Below, one piece after another: positions 7,727-14,033 of a DNA stretch of 14,033 bases (positions within the stretch are counted from its first letter, which is position 1; each line of letters opens with the position of its first letter). The stretch is taken from the NCBI GenBank assembly GCA_947176285.1, contig CAMWQF010000038.1, forward strand, positions 1-14,033. The letters run 5' to 3'. The stretch is from an uncultured Porphyromonadaceae bacterium (GTDB lineage: Bacteria; Bacteroidota; Bacteroidia; Bacteroidales; Muribaculaceae). The notes beneath the pieces were generated by a model that saw only the letters and a program-made list of their open reading frames with translations, was not told the origin of the DNA and did no database searches. A program made the translations under genes and the position numbers.

Positions 7727-8563
7727 ATGGAAAATTATCATAGCCACACAGAGTTTTGCGATGGCAGGGCATCCATGTCGGAAATGGCAAAGTCTGCTTT
7801 TGAGGCAGGCTTTCAAGAATGGGGAATATCTCCGCATAGTCCCATATGTTGTCATTCCGGTGCAAATATGAAGGCTGCTGACATGAGTGCCTTCTTAAAA
7901 GAATCTTTAAGGCTAAAGCAACTGTATGAAGGAAAGATGAGGATTCTTACAGGGATGGAAATAGACTATGTCTCAGATTCTTTTGGTCCTCATACCGACT
8001 ATTTCAAATCCCTTCCGCTTGATTATCGCATTGGGTCTGTCCATTTTGTGCGGACAAAAGATGGAAAACCGGTTGATGTGGATGGTCCGGCTGAAAGATT
8101 TTTGCAGTATCTGAAGTCTGAATATGATGGCGACATCAAATATGTGGCAGAGACTTATTTTAAAATGGAATTGGAGATGCTCGAACTTGGTGGGTTTGAT
8201 ATAATTGGGCATCTTGACAAAATTGGAGATAATGGCAGCCATGCTTGGAAAGAACTTGAGGATCAAGGTTGGTATGCTGAATTAGTAGAAAAAGTAATCG
8301 CCAATGCCGTTGAAAAGGATGTCATTATTGAAATAAACACTAAAAAATTCGATACTGGACATCGTTTTTTCCCTAATGAAAGATGGTGGCATCTACTTAA
8401 AAGATATAATGCCAAGTTGGTAGTGAGTACTGATGCTCATTATCCGGATAAAGTTGACGCGGGATATAAGTTGGCGATAGATCGACTCGATTCTTATGAT
8501 ATGTCTTGCCAACTTGTTAAGTACCCTTTTTGTACTGAAAATTTATTTGCAAATTCTCAATAA
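7727..8563 (+). CDS. PHP-family phosphatase, histidinol-phosphatase (HisJ/HisK) like
   Basis: This 278-residue cytoplasmic metalloenzyme has the full PHP trinuclear metal-ligand set: HSH at His5 and His7, Asp12, His37 in GISPHSP, Glu78 in GMEIDY, His106 in GSVHF, His162 in GHLDK, and Asp236 and His238 in STDAHYP. Length and motif order match the HisJ/HisK class that removes phosphate from L-histidinol phosphate. Bacteroidetes commonly also carry an HAD-type HisB, and this gene has no his neighbours, so a different small phosphoester substrate is possible. It starts 38 nt after the PD40 gene and no TAnnTTTG is visible in the gap, so the two are probably cotranscribed. The ATG at 7727 lies in a weak 6-bp AT-rich hairpin (CCATAT/ATATGG, 7713-7730). 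The gene's 3' end carries the alaS promoter. Confidence 0.86.
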   Translation: MENYHSHTEFCDGRASMSEMAKSAFEAGFQEWGISPHSPICCHSGANMKAADMSAFLKESLRLKQLYEGKMRILTGMEIDYVSDSFGPHTDYFKSLPLDYRIGSVHFVRTKDGKPVDVDGPAERFLQYLKSEYDGDIKYVAETYFKMELEMLELGGFDIIGHLDKIGDNGSHAWKELEDQGWYAELVEKVIANAVEKDVIIEINTKKFDTGHRFFPNERWWHLLKRYNAKLVVSTDAHYPDKVDAGYKLAIDRLDSYDMSCQLVKYPFCTENLFANSQ

Positions 8564-8577
8564 AATGACTAACTTTG
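8546..8577 (+). promoter_or_regulatory. promoter of alaS-hemW, starting inside the PHP gene
   Basis: TTTG at 8546-8549, a 20-nt spacer, and TAACTTTG at 8570-8577 match the Bacteroidetes promoter consensus fully. The -33 box is in the last codons of the PHP gene, whose stop is at 8561-8563. The predicted start near 8583 gives a leader of about 68 nt before alaS. Confidence 0.82.
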
Positions 8578-8601
8578 CATCTTAAAATAACACAATTTAT
8601 A

Positions 8602-8627
8602 CAGCAGTTTGTAAATACTCGCTGCTG
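8602..8627 (+). promoter_or_regulatory. leader hairpin upstream of alaS
   Basis: CAGCAG (8602-8607) and CTGCTG (8622-8627) form a perfect 6-bp stem with a 14-nt loop in the alaS leader. No U tract or T-box features (tRNA-like specifier loop, AGGGUGG bulge) are visible. It may only protect the 5' end. Confidence 0.3.
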
Positions 8628-8650
8628 CAACCAAGATAGAGTAAAAAATT

Positions 8651-11275
8651 ATGCCTACTTCTAAGGAAATCAGAGAATCGTTCAAACGATTTTTTGAAAG
8701 CAAAGGTCACCATATCGTGCCTTCTGCTCCAATGGTCATTAAAGATGACCCAACACTAATGTTTACAAATGCTGGAATGAATCAATTCAAGGATATCATC
8801 CTTGGCAACCGCCCGGCTAAATATACCCGCGTGGCAGACTCTCAGAAGTGCCTTCGCGTAAGTGGAAAACACAATGACCTCGAAGAAGTAGGTCATGACA
8901 CTTACCATCACACTATGTTTGAGATGCTTGGAAACTGGTCGTTTGGTGATTATTTCAAGAAAGAAGCCATTGACTGGGCATGGGAATATCTCGTGGATGT
9001 GCTTAAACTCGATCCGAATCGTTTGTACGCGACTGTATTCGAAGGTTATGCTCCGGAAGGACTTGACCGAGACAATGAAGCTGCCGAATATTGGGAAGCA
9101 CATCTTCCGAAGAGTCATATCATTAACGGAAACCGTCACGACAATTTCTGGGAAATGGGTGATACCGGTCCGTGCGGTCCCTGTTCGGAAATACACATTG
9201 ACCTTAGAAGCGATGAGGAGAGAGCAGAAGTTGATGGTGCTACTCTTGTAAACAAGGACAATCCTCAGGTAATCGAAATCTGGAACCTCGTGTTCATGCA
9301 GTATGAACGTAAGGCTGATGGACACCTCGAACCTCTTCCAGCAAAGGTGATTGACACAGGTATGGGCTTCGAACGTCTTTGTATGGCTCTACAGGGTAAG
9401 AAGTCAAACTATGATACCGACGTATTCACTCCATATATTGCTAAGATAAGCGAGATTTCAGGCAAGGAATACGGAAAGGATAAGATGGTGGACGTTGCTA
9501 TGCGTGTATGCTCTGATCACTGTCGCACAATCGCTTTCTCAATAGCAGACTCGCAACTTCCTAGCAATGCTAAGGCTGGCTATGTGATTCGTCGTATTCT
9601 CCGTCGTGCAGTGCGCTACGCCTATACATTCCTCGGCCAGAAGAATCCGTTCATATATCAGCTGGTTGATGTGATGGTGGATCAGATGGGTGAAGCTTAT
9701 CCTGAACTAGTGGCTCAGAAGGAACTTATCAAAAAGGTGATTAAGGAAGAGGAAGAATCTTTCCTCCGTACTTTAGATAAGGGTATTGGTCTTCTTGATA
9801 ATCTTGTGGCTGCTGCCAAAAAGGATGGAAAGACTGAAATCAGTGGTAAGGATGCTTTTACTCTCTATGATACCTATGGATTCCCTCTTGACCTTACAGA
9901 ACTTATTCTTCGCGAGCAGGGTATGACACTCGACCACAAAGGATACGAGGAAGAAATGGACCGTCAGAAACAGCGTGCCCGCAATGCTGCTGCAATTGAG
10001 ACAGGAGATTGGGTGATTCTTAAAGATGGAGAGCAGAAGTTTGTTGGCTACGATGCAGTTGAAAATGAGTGCCGCATACTTCGTTATCGCAAGGTGAAGC
10101 AGAAAGGAAAGGAATTCTTCCAGATTATCCTTGATGAGACTCCTTTCTACGGAGAAATGGGTGGCCAGGTTGGCGACAAGGGAAAACTGATTGATTCCAA
10201 TGGTGAGGAGATTGAAATTTTCGATACCAAGCGTGAGAATAATGTTAGTGTGCATCTCACTTATAAGTTGCCGGAAAATCCTGCTGATACTTTCAAGGCA
10301 GTGATCGATACAGATGCGAGAGCAGCTATTTCAGCCAATCACTCTGCTACACACCTTCTGCATGAGGCACTTCGCGAAGTGCTCGGAACGCATGTGGAGC
10401 AGAAAGGTTCATATGTTTCTCCCGAATCTTTGCGTTTTGACTTCTCTCACTTCCAGAAGGTTACCCCGGAAGAACTCCGCAAAGTAGAGCATCTTGTAAA
10501 TGCACGTATACGTAAGGCTATGCCTCTTGATGAGCATAGAGAAATGCCCATAGCTGAGGCTAAAGCTCTCGGTGCTATGGCTCTCTTTGGCGAGAAATAT
10601 GGAGACAAGGTGAGAGTTGTAAAATTTGGCGATTCTGTAGAACTATGCGGTGGCACTCACGTTGCCAACACCGGAAATATAGGCATGGTGCGTATAGTAT
10701 CTGAAAGCAGCATTGCAGCGGGTATACGACGTATCGAGGCTGTAAGCGGTGCCGGAGTAGAAAATATCATCGATGATTTCCAGGATCTTGTGGTTGGTCT
10801 CTCAAATCTGCTTGGCACTAATGGAAATATTCGTGCAGCAGTAGAAAAGGCACTTAAAGAAAATGGTGAACTTCGCAAGCAGATGGAGGAAGCAATGGCG
10901 GAACGTATCGATAATTTGGCTACAGAGCTCTTAAATAAGGCTAAGGATACAAATGGAGTCAAAGTCGTAGAGTTGGTTGGCGTAAATGTCCCAGATGTTG
11001 TGAAGAATGTAGCCTTTACTATTAGGAAGAAGAGTCCTGAACATACGGTGTTTGTTGGAGCTACAATGTCACCGGATAAAAAACCGCTTCTGACTGTTAT
11101 GTTGTCTGACGATATGGTCAAAAATGGCGCAAATGCAGGTCAGATCGTGCGTGAAGCAGCGAAACTCATAAAAGGAGGCGGTGGCGGTCAGCCTTTCTTC
11201 GCCCAAGCCGGTGGCAAGGATGTAGAAGGACTCTCAGCAGCTCGCGACAAAATAATCGAACTTCTTGCTCTTTAA
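8651..11275 (+). CDS. alaS: alanyl-tRNA synthetase
   Basis: This 874-residue class II synthetase charges tRNA-Ala in the cytoplasm and clears mischarged Ser- or Gly-tRNA-Ala. The N-terminus is typical (RESFKRFFESKGHHIVPSAP, then FTNAGMNQFKDI). The catalytic core spans roughly 1-250, followed by the tRNA-binding helical region. The editing domain holds the zinc motif HSATH (His564, His568) and CGGTH (Cys666, His670), with the same numbering as the E. coli enzyme, where Cys666 is the known editing residue. The C-Ala domain ends with GGGGGQPFFAQAGGKD. Length is close to the family norm and nothing is missing. Its promoter overlaps the previous gene and hemW follows 7 nt after the stop. The start at 8651 is the first in-frame ATG after the leader. 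Confidence 0.98.
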   Translation: MPTSKEIRESFKRFFESKGHHIVPSAPMVIKDDPTLMFTNAGMNQFKDIILGNRPAKYTRVADSQKCLRVSGKHNDLEEVGHDTYHHTMFEMLGNWSFGDYFKKEAIDWAWEYLVDVLKLDPNRLYATVFEGYAPEGLDRDNEAAEYWEAHLPKSHIINGNRHDNFWEMGDTGPCGPCSEIHIDLRSDEERAEVDGATLVNKDNPQVIEIWNLVFMQYERKADGHLEPLPAKVIDTGMGFERLCMALQGKKSNYDTDVFTPYIAKISEISGKEYGKDKMVDVAMRVCSDHCRTIAFSIADSQLPSNAKAGYVIRRILRRAVRYAYTFLGQKNPFIYQLVDVMVDQMGEAYPELVAQKELIKKVIKEEEESFLRTLDKGIGLLDNLVAAAKKDGKTEISGKDAFTLYDTYGFPLDLTELILREQGMTLDHKGYEEEMDRQKQRARNAAAIETGDWVILKDGEQKFVGYDAVENECRILRYRKVKQKGKEFFQIILDETPFYGEMGGQVGDKGKLIDSNGEEIEIFDTKRENNVSVHLTYKLPENPADTFKAVIDTDARAAISANHSATHLLHEALREVLGTHVEQKGSYVSPESLRFDFSHFQKVTPEELRKVEHLVNARIRKAMPLDEHREMPIAEAKALGAMALFGEKYGDKVRVVKFGDSVELCGGTHVANTGNIGMVRIVSESSIAAGIRRIEAVSGAGVENIIDDFQDLVVGLSNLLGTNGNIRAAVEKALKENGELRKQMEEAMAERIDNLATELLNKAKDTNGVKVVELVGVNVPDVVKNVAFTIRKKSPEHTVFVGATMSPDKKPLLTVMLSDDMVKNGANAGQIVREAAKLIKGGGGGQPFFAQAGGKDVEGLSAARDKIIELLAL

Positions 11276-11282
11276 TACATTC

Positions 11283-12467
11283 ATGCAAGGAGGAGCTGAA
11301 GACACGGATTGTATAGAGATTAAATCCGAAAGGGGAGGACTCTATATCCACATTGCTTATTGCCGCAAAAAATGTATCTACTGCGACTTCTTCAGTGCAG
11401 GAGATCGGATTGCCGATTGGCATGGATACGTAAATGCTATCTGCTCCGAATTTAAAGAAAGAATAAATGAACTGGCGTGCCCAATCCGTACTATATACAT
11501 CGGAGGGGGCACGCCTTCGCTTATGCCTATAGATGAATTTTCGCGACTTTGTGATTTCATTAAGCCTTATGCCAATGATCTCGAGGAGTTCACTATAGAA
11601 GTTAACCCGGATGATGTAGAAGAAAGTAAACTTGAGATATGGAAACACAAGGGCGTAAATCGTCTTAGTATAGGTATTCAGAGTTTTGATGATAAAGTTC
11701 TCAAGGTTTTAGGTCGTCGTCATGATTCAGCAACTGCAAAAAAAGCGTATGAACTTGCACGACGATATTTCTCCAATATTTCAATCGACCTTATGTTCGG
11801 ACTTCCCGGACAATCTTTAGATATGTGGACCATGGACCTAATTGCCGCCATCGAAATGATACCGGAACATATTTCCGCATATTCACTTATGTACGAAGAA
11901 GGGACGGCATTAACAGCGTTGCGTGATATCGGAAGATTGGAAGAAGCACCGGAAAGCGTCTCAGAAAAGATGTTTCTCAGGCTCATAGAAGAGTTGAATA
12001 AGGCTGGTTATGATCATTACGAGATAAGCAATTTTGCTTTGCCAGGCTATAGAAGCATACATAACTCGTCTTATTGGCATCAGCAGCCATATCTTGGCTT
12101 AGGACCGTCAGCCCATAGTTATGACGGCAAAAGAACGAGAAAAGCCAACAGAGCCGATATCAGAGGCTATATCGACTATTGGAATCAATCCTACATTGAA
12201 AAGAAATATGAGGATTCTTTTTACGAATCTGAAAATCTGTCTGACGAAGAACTGATAGAAGAGTATATAATGACAAGAATGCGTACTCGTGAGGGAATAT
12301 CTCTTGATGATTTCCATAAAAGATTTGGGAACAATTCCTGCGATTCACTAATCCGGAATTGCAAGCCTTTGCTGGATAGAGGTCTTATTGCTTTCGACGA
12401 AAATACCATATCACTTAAAGAATCTTCTGTTTTGATATCCGATTCAATCATAGTTGATATGATCTAG
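11283..12467 (+). CDS. hemW: radical SAM heme chaperone HemW (HemN-like)
   Basis: This 394-residue protein belongs to the HemW branch of the oxygen-independent coproporphyrinogen oxidase family. The iron-sulfur motif is CRKKCIYC (Cys27, Cys31, Cys34) followed by DFF. True HemN has an additional Cys two residues later (CxxxCxxCxC), absent here, so heme binding and delivery is likelier than oxidase activity. Also present are GGGTPS, the S-adenosylmethionine-site stretches IEVNPDD and NRLSIGIQSF, and YEISNFA and LGLGPSAHS. The frame is open back to a TTG at 11265, inside alaS, but the ATG at 11283, 7 nt after the alaS stop, is the better start. It leaves an N-terminal extension of about 18 residues (MQGGAEDTDC...) before the first beta strand. 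It is cotranscribed with alaS and ends before a convergent terminator. Many such genes are still labelled HemN. Confidence 0.9.
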   Translation: MQGGAEDTDCIEIKSERGGLYIHIAYCRKKCIYCDFFSAGDRIADWHGYVNAICSEFKERINELACPIRTIYIGGGTPSLMPIDEFSRLCDFIKPYANDLEEFTIEVNPDDVEESKLEIWKHKGVNRLSIGIQSFDDKVLKVLGRRHDSATAKKAYELARRYFSNISIDLMFGLPGQSLDMWTMDLIAAIEMIPEHISAYSLMYEEGTALTALRDIGRLEEAPESVSEKMFLRLIEELNKAGYDHYEISNFALPGYRSIHNSSYWHQQPYLGLGPSAHSYDGKRTRKANRADIRGYIDYWNQSYIEKKYEDSFYESENLSDEELIEEYIMTRMRTREGISLDDFHKRFGNNSCDSLIRNCKPLLDRGLIAFDENTISLKESSVLISDSIIVDMI

Positions 12468-12491
12468 TGCATTCTTTATTATATTTTAATT

Positions 12492-12539
12492 TACGTTCCT
12501 CATTTTAATGATTCTGAGATGATGAACGTAGGATTTTTT
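12492..12539 (+). terminator. terminator of the alaS-hemW unit, overlapping the convergent gene
   Basis: TACGTTCCTCAT (12492-12503) pairs with ATGATGAACGTA (12519-12530) over 12 positions with one mismatch, around a 15-nt loop, then GGA and T6 at 12534-12539. The stop codon of the minus-strand gene is at 12500-12502, so most of the hairpin lies in that gene's coding sequence. The opposite side is AT-rich without a clean U tract, so it may serve both directions only weakly. Confidence 0.72.
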
Positions 12540-13705
12540 CTATATCTGAACGCGTATAGGTAGCGTTCGCCTCCTGATGTCAAAGAGTATTTTTTCGACA
12601 CTTGTGGAGCAGAGAGCGGATGATTTCTAGATATAATGTTAATTTTTTCACCTTTCAACGATTTTAACTCTTTTTTATCCGGTTCGGAGATGATTTGCAT
12701 TATTCTTCCCGGAAAATCGCCATAAAACACGTCTGAGAGGAAAATGTGAGTATTGGGATCTGCTTTCGATAATGCCGGATACTTGGAAGTTAATGAAGAC
12801 CACGCTCCAGTCTTCATTACGCCAGCATTTGGCTCGTATAGATAAAGATATTCTGACGGTTTTATGCGATCACATAAAGTTACAGATAAATGATTGTTAG
12901 AAGTATTAAATTCAGTAAAAAAGCGAGAAATCTCACCATTATGGTCCAGATCTATCACTGTCACTCCATCAAACTTTAAATCTTTATTTATATCAATAAG
13001 GACTTCCTTGCATTCACCTTTGAAACATACAATGTATATATGATTCAAATCCTTGACAGTATTGCAAATCTGAGTCAAATCCAAGAGGGGAGAACTCTTT
13101 ACAAGCAAACGAGGAGCAATCGAAAGTATTTCTGACATTGAAGCAAGAATGTCAGGTTGGCAATCAGACAGAGCATGCAATTTTTTTCCATAACTGTTTC
13201 TTCGAGCAGGATCAGCGTATACTACATCATATTTATTGCTAACATTTTTGATAAAGTCAATTGAGTCGCTATTGATTATTCTTATTCTGTCAGCAACTCC
13301 AATAATTTTTGCATTATGACTCAAGGCATTGCATTTTTGAGTATCAATCTCGCAGGCAGTAACATGAACTCCTATTTCGGCAAACGACATGTCATCGATA
13401 CCAAGTCCTGCTGTAAGGTCTAAAAGAGAGTTGGAATATTCCACTAATGATGCGTGAAACTTTGCAACCACTTCATTGGAAGCTTGCTCAGCAGATAGGA
13501 GAGTGGGGAAAATAAAATTGGCATGAGATAAGAATTCAGGAAGCTTTTTACTGGCTTTCTTTCTTGCTTCAATTTGCAGAAGAGCAAACTCCAAATTAAA
13601 ACCAAGTTGAGATTCTTTCTTCCCGCTGTATTTTAGACGCAACGCGTTTACGTCAGCATTTGCGTGCTCTGATACAAACTCCATCATTTTTTCTGATACT
13701 TCCAT
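12500..13705 (-). CDS. class I SAM-dependent methyltransferase, PG_1098 / THUMP-like family
   Basis: This is a 401-residue protein, probably a cytoplasmic RNA or protein methyltransferase of unknown substrate, of the kind seen in Bacteroidetes as PG_1098-like with a ferredoxin-like insert and a C-terminal THUMP-like domain. SAM motif I is LLDLTAGLGIDD (about 94-105), motif II CEID (about 118-121), and motif IV DPARR (about 165-169) replaces the usual DPPY/NPPY. The N-terminal 85 residues are helical and charged. ATG at 13705 is preferred to the upstream in-frame GTG at 13720 because it begins a regular EVSEKMMEF sequence. A weak TATTTTG-like -7 box (13727-13733, minus strand) could serve it, but the -33 spacing is poor. 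The gene is convergent with hemW and visibly more AT-rich than mutAB or alaS. Catalytic residues support SAM binding; the substrate is unknown. Confidence 0.82.
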   Translation of the reverse strand: MEVSEKMMEFVSEHANADVNALRLKYSGKKESQLGFNLEFALLQIEARKKASKKLPEFLSHANFIFPTLLSAEQASNEVVAKFHASLVEYSNSLLDLTAGLGIDDMSFAEIGVHVTACEIDTQKCNALSHNAKIIGVADRIRIINSDSIDFIKNVSNKYDVVYADPARRNSYGKKLHALSDCQPDILASMSEILSIAPRLLVKSSPLLDLTQICNTVKDLNHIYIVCFKGECKEVLIDINKDLKFDGVTVIDLDHNGEISRFFTEFNTSNNHLSVTLCDRIKPSEYLYLYEPNAGVMKTGAWSSLTSKYPALSKADPNTHIFLSDVFYGDFPGRIMQIISEPDKKELKSLKGEKINIISRNHPLSAPQVSKKYSLTSGGERYLYAFRYRKNPTFIISESLK

Positions 13706-13846
13706 AACTTTATAACACACTCAAGCCAAAATATTATATTCCTTGTGTGTAGTTTTTTCAAAATAAGAAGATGGCAAGATGATATATTCGATTACACGCT
13801 ATTTAACATAATACGGATTATGGTAAAATGCCTATAACAAAAATCT

Positions 13847-13865
13847 ATTATATACTGTATATAAT
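13847..13865. promoter_or_regulatory. perfect 19-nt operator-like dyad
   Basis: ATTATATACTGTATATAAT is a 9-bp inverted repeat around one central T. It covers the place where the -33 box and spacer of the plus-strand promoter with TATATTTG at 13871-13878 would be, a typical repressor or activator site. AT-richness makes chance palindromes more frequent, so this stays a suggestion. Confidence 0.4.
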
Positions 13866-13870
13866 TAGTG

Positions 13871-13878
13871 TATATTTG
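13871..13878 (+). promoter_or_regulatory. -7 element reading rightward, without a good -33 box
   Basis: TATATTTG matches TAnnTTTG exactly. At a 20-nt spacing the -33 position reads ATTA (13847-13850), not TTTG, so the promoter would be weak or need an activator bound at the overlapping dyad. Transcription would start near 13884, just before the stem-loop. Confidence 0.45.
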
Positions 13879-13888
13879 CATACTTATA

Positions 13889-13915
13889 AATAATTGCCTT
13901 TAAAAGGCAATTATT
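13889..13915 (+). terminator. strong stem-loop, attenuator or terminator
   Basis: AATAATTGCCTTT (13889-13901) and AAAGGCAATTATT (13903-13915) are perfect arms of up to 13 bp; the usable loop would take 3-5 nt of the centre. CTTCT follows, a poor U tract. On the plus strand it lies 11 nt after the -7 element, so it may be a 5' stabiliser or attenuator. On the minus strand it could end a gene coming from the right. Confidence 0.5.
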
Positions 13916-13951
13916 CTTCTAGATTCGCTTATTTTAAGATTTTTCTTGCCT

Positions 13952-13986
13952 GTTTAAATATTATATATAAAATATTGTATTTAAAC
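13952..13986. repeat. 9-bp inverted repeat, GTTTAAATA / TATTTAAAC
   Basis: The two arms (13952-13960 and 13978-13986) are perfect and enclose 17 nt of AT-rich sequence. It could be a weak hairpin or a protein-binding site. In such AT-rich DNA chance is a reasonable explanation. Confidence 0.35.
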
Positions 13987-14033
13987 GATTTTAGAGGTTT
14001 CTAAGGCGTATGTTAGGCCCTTGACATTCGATT

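Larger units (their letters stand above)
13706..14033. other. AT-rich non-coding stretch at the right edge
   Basis: No convincing gene fits in this 328-nt stretch. It holds a perfect dyad (13847-13865), a -7 element (13871-13878), a strong stem-loop (13889-13915) and a loose inverted repeat (13952-13986). The last 50 nt are open in one plus frame (…EVSKAYVRPLTFD) and one minus frame (SNVKGLTYALETSKIV then stop at 13981-13983), each too short to choose between. A gene reading to the right and beginning beyond 14033 is the simplest reading. Confidence 0.5.

Noticed and set aside
7713..7730. Hairpin hiding the PHP start codon
   Set aside because: Six AT-rich base pairs (CCATAT/ATATGG) with a 6-nt loop are too weak to claim translational control.
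8583..8650. T-box or amino-acid riboswitch in front of alaS
   Set aside because: The leader is too short and lacks a specifier loop or the conserved T-box bulge; Bacteroidetes rarely use T-boxes.
8756..9325. 189-codon open frame on the minus strand inside alaS
   Set aside because: It is antisense to a certain alaS region, has no initiation context or family-like sequence, and is explained by codon bias of the sense gene. The same applies to the other long opposite-strand frames within mutA, mutB and hemW.
13714..13752. ACACAC/GTGTGT inverted repeat upstream of the methyltransferase
   Set aside because: Only 6 bp with a 24-nt loop and a dinucleotide character; chance is enough.
13799..13960. 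Invertible promoter flanked by inverted repeats (TATTTAA / TTAAATA)
   Set aside because: The arms are only 7 bp of AT-rich sequence, no invertase gene is near, and there is no sign of a recombination core.
13981..14033. Partial minus-strand gene SNVKGLTYALETSKIV entering from the right
   Set aside because: Seventeen codons, with a rival open plus frame of similar quality in the same bases, cannot be called a gene.

Overview
The window looks like a chromosomal housekeeping segment from a Bacteroidales bacterium, possibly of the Muribaculaceae/Bacteroides type. The evidence is three or four promoters of the Bacteroidetes sigma-A form (TTTG, about 20 nt, TAnnTTTG), starts without clear Shine-Dalgarno sequences, a two-subunit B12-dependent methylmalonyl-CoA mutase, and a convergent PG_1098-type (THUMP-like) methyltransferase. 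The genus is an inference. I saw no rRNA, tRNA, CRISPR array, insertion sequence or prophage gene.

Layout, left to right. (1) 1-2126: a possible tail of an upstream gene, then a 12-helix sugar transporter of the GPH/SUC type of MFS and, 5 nt later, the FtsE-like ATPase, closed by a stem-loop terminator with a U tract. (2) 2179-6370: a promoter, a short leader with a hairpin, then mutA and mutB 9 nt apart, closed by an 18-bp hairpin. (3) 6359-8563: a promoter whose -33 element sits inside that hairpin drives an exported PD40 (beta-propeller) protein of unknown role, followed by a PHP-family histidinol-phosphatase-like enzyme. (4) 8546-12539: a promoter in the 3' end of the PHP gene drives alaS and then hemW, 7 nt apart, closed by a hairpin with a T6 tract. 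(5) 12500-13705 on the minus strand: the methyltransferase gene, convergent with hemW, whose last codons lie inside that terminator. (6) 13706-14033: an AT-rich non-coding stretch holding a perfect 19-nt dyad, a -7 element and a strong stem-loop, probably the control region of a gene to the right of the window.

Functionally, MutA and MutB form the heterodimer that interconverts succinyl-CoA and (R)-methylmalonyl-CoA on the route to propionate. AlaS charges and proofreads tRNA-Ala. HemW belongs to the radical-SAM heme-chaperone branch. The transporter probably feeds the cell with oligosaccharide, and FtsE belongs to the divisome or the regulation of wall hydrolases. No single new multi-gene system stands out. 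The most unusual items are the Cys-rich linker in MutA, the promoter nested in a terminator, the unknown PD40 gene and the right-hand control region.
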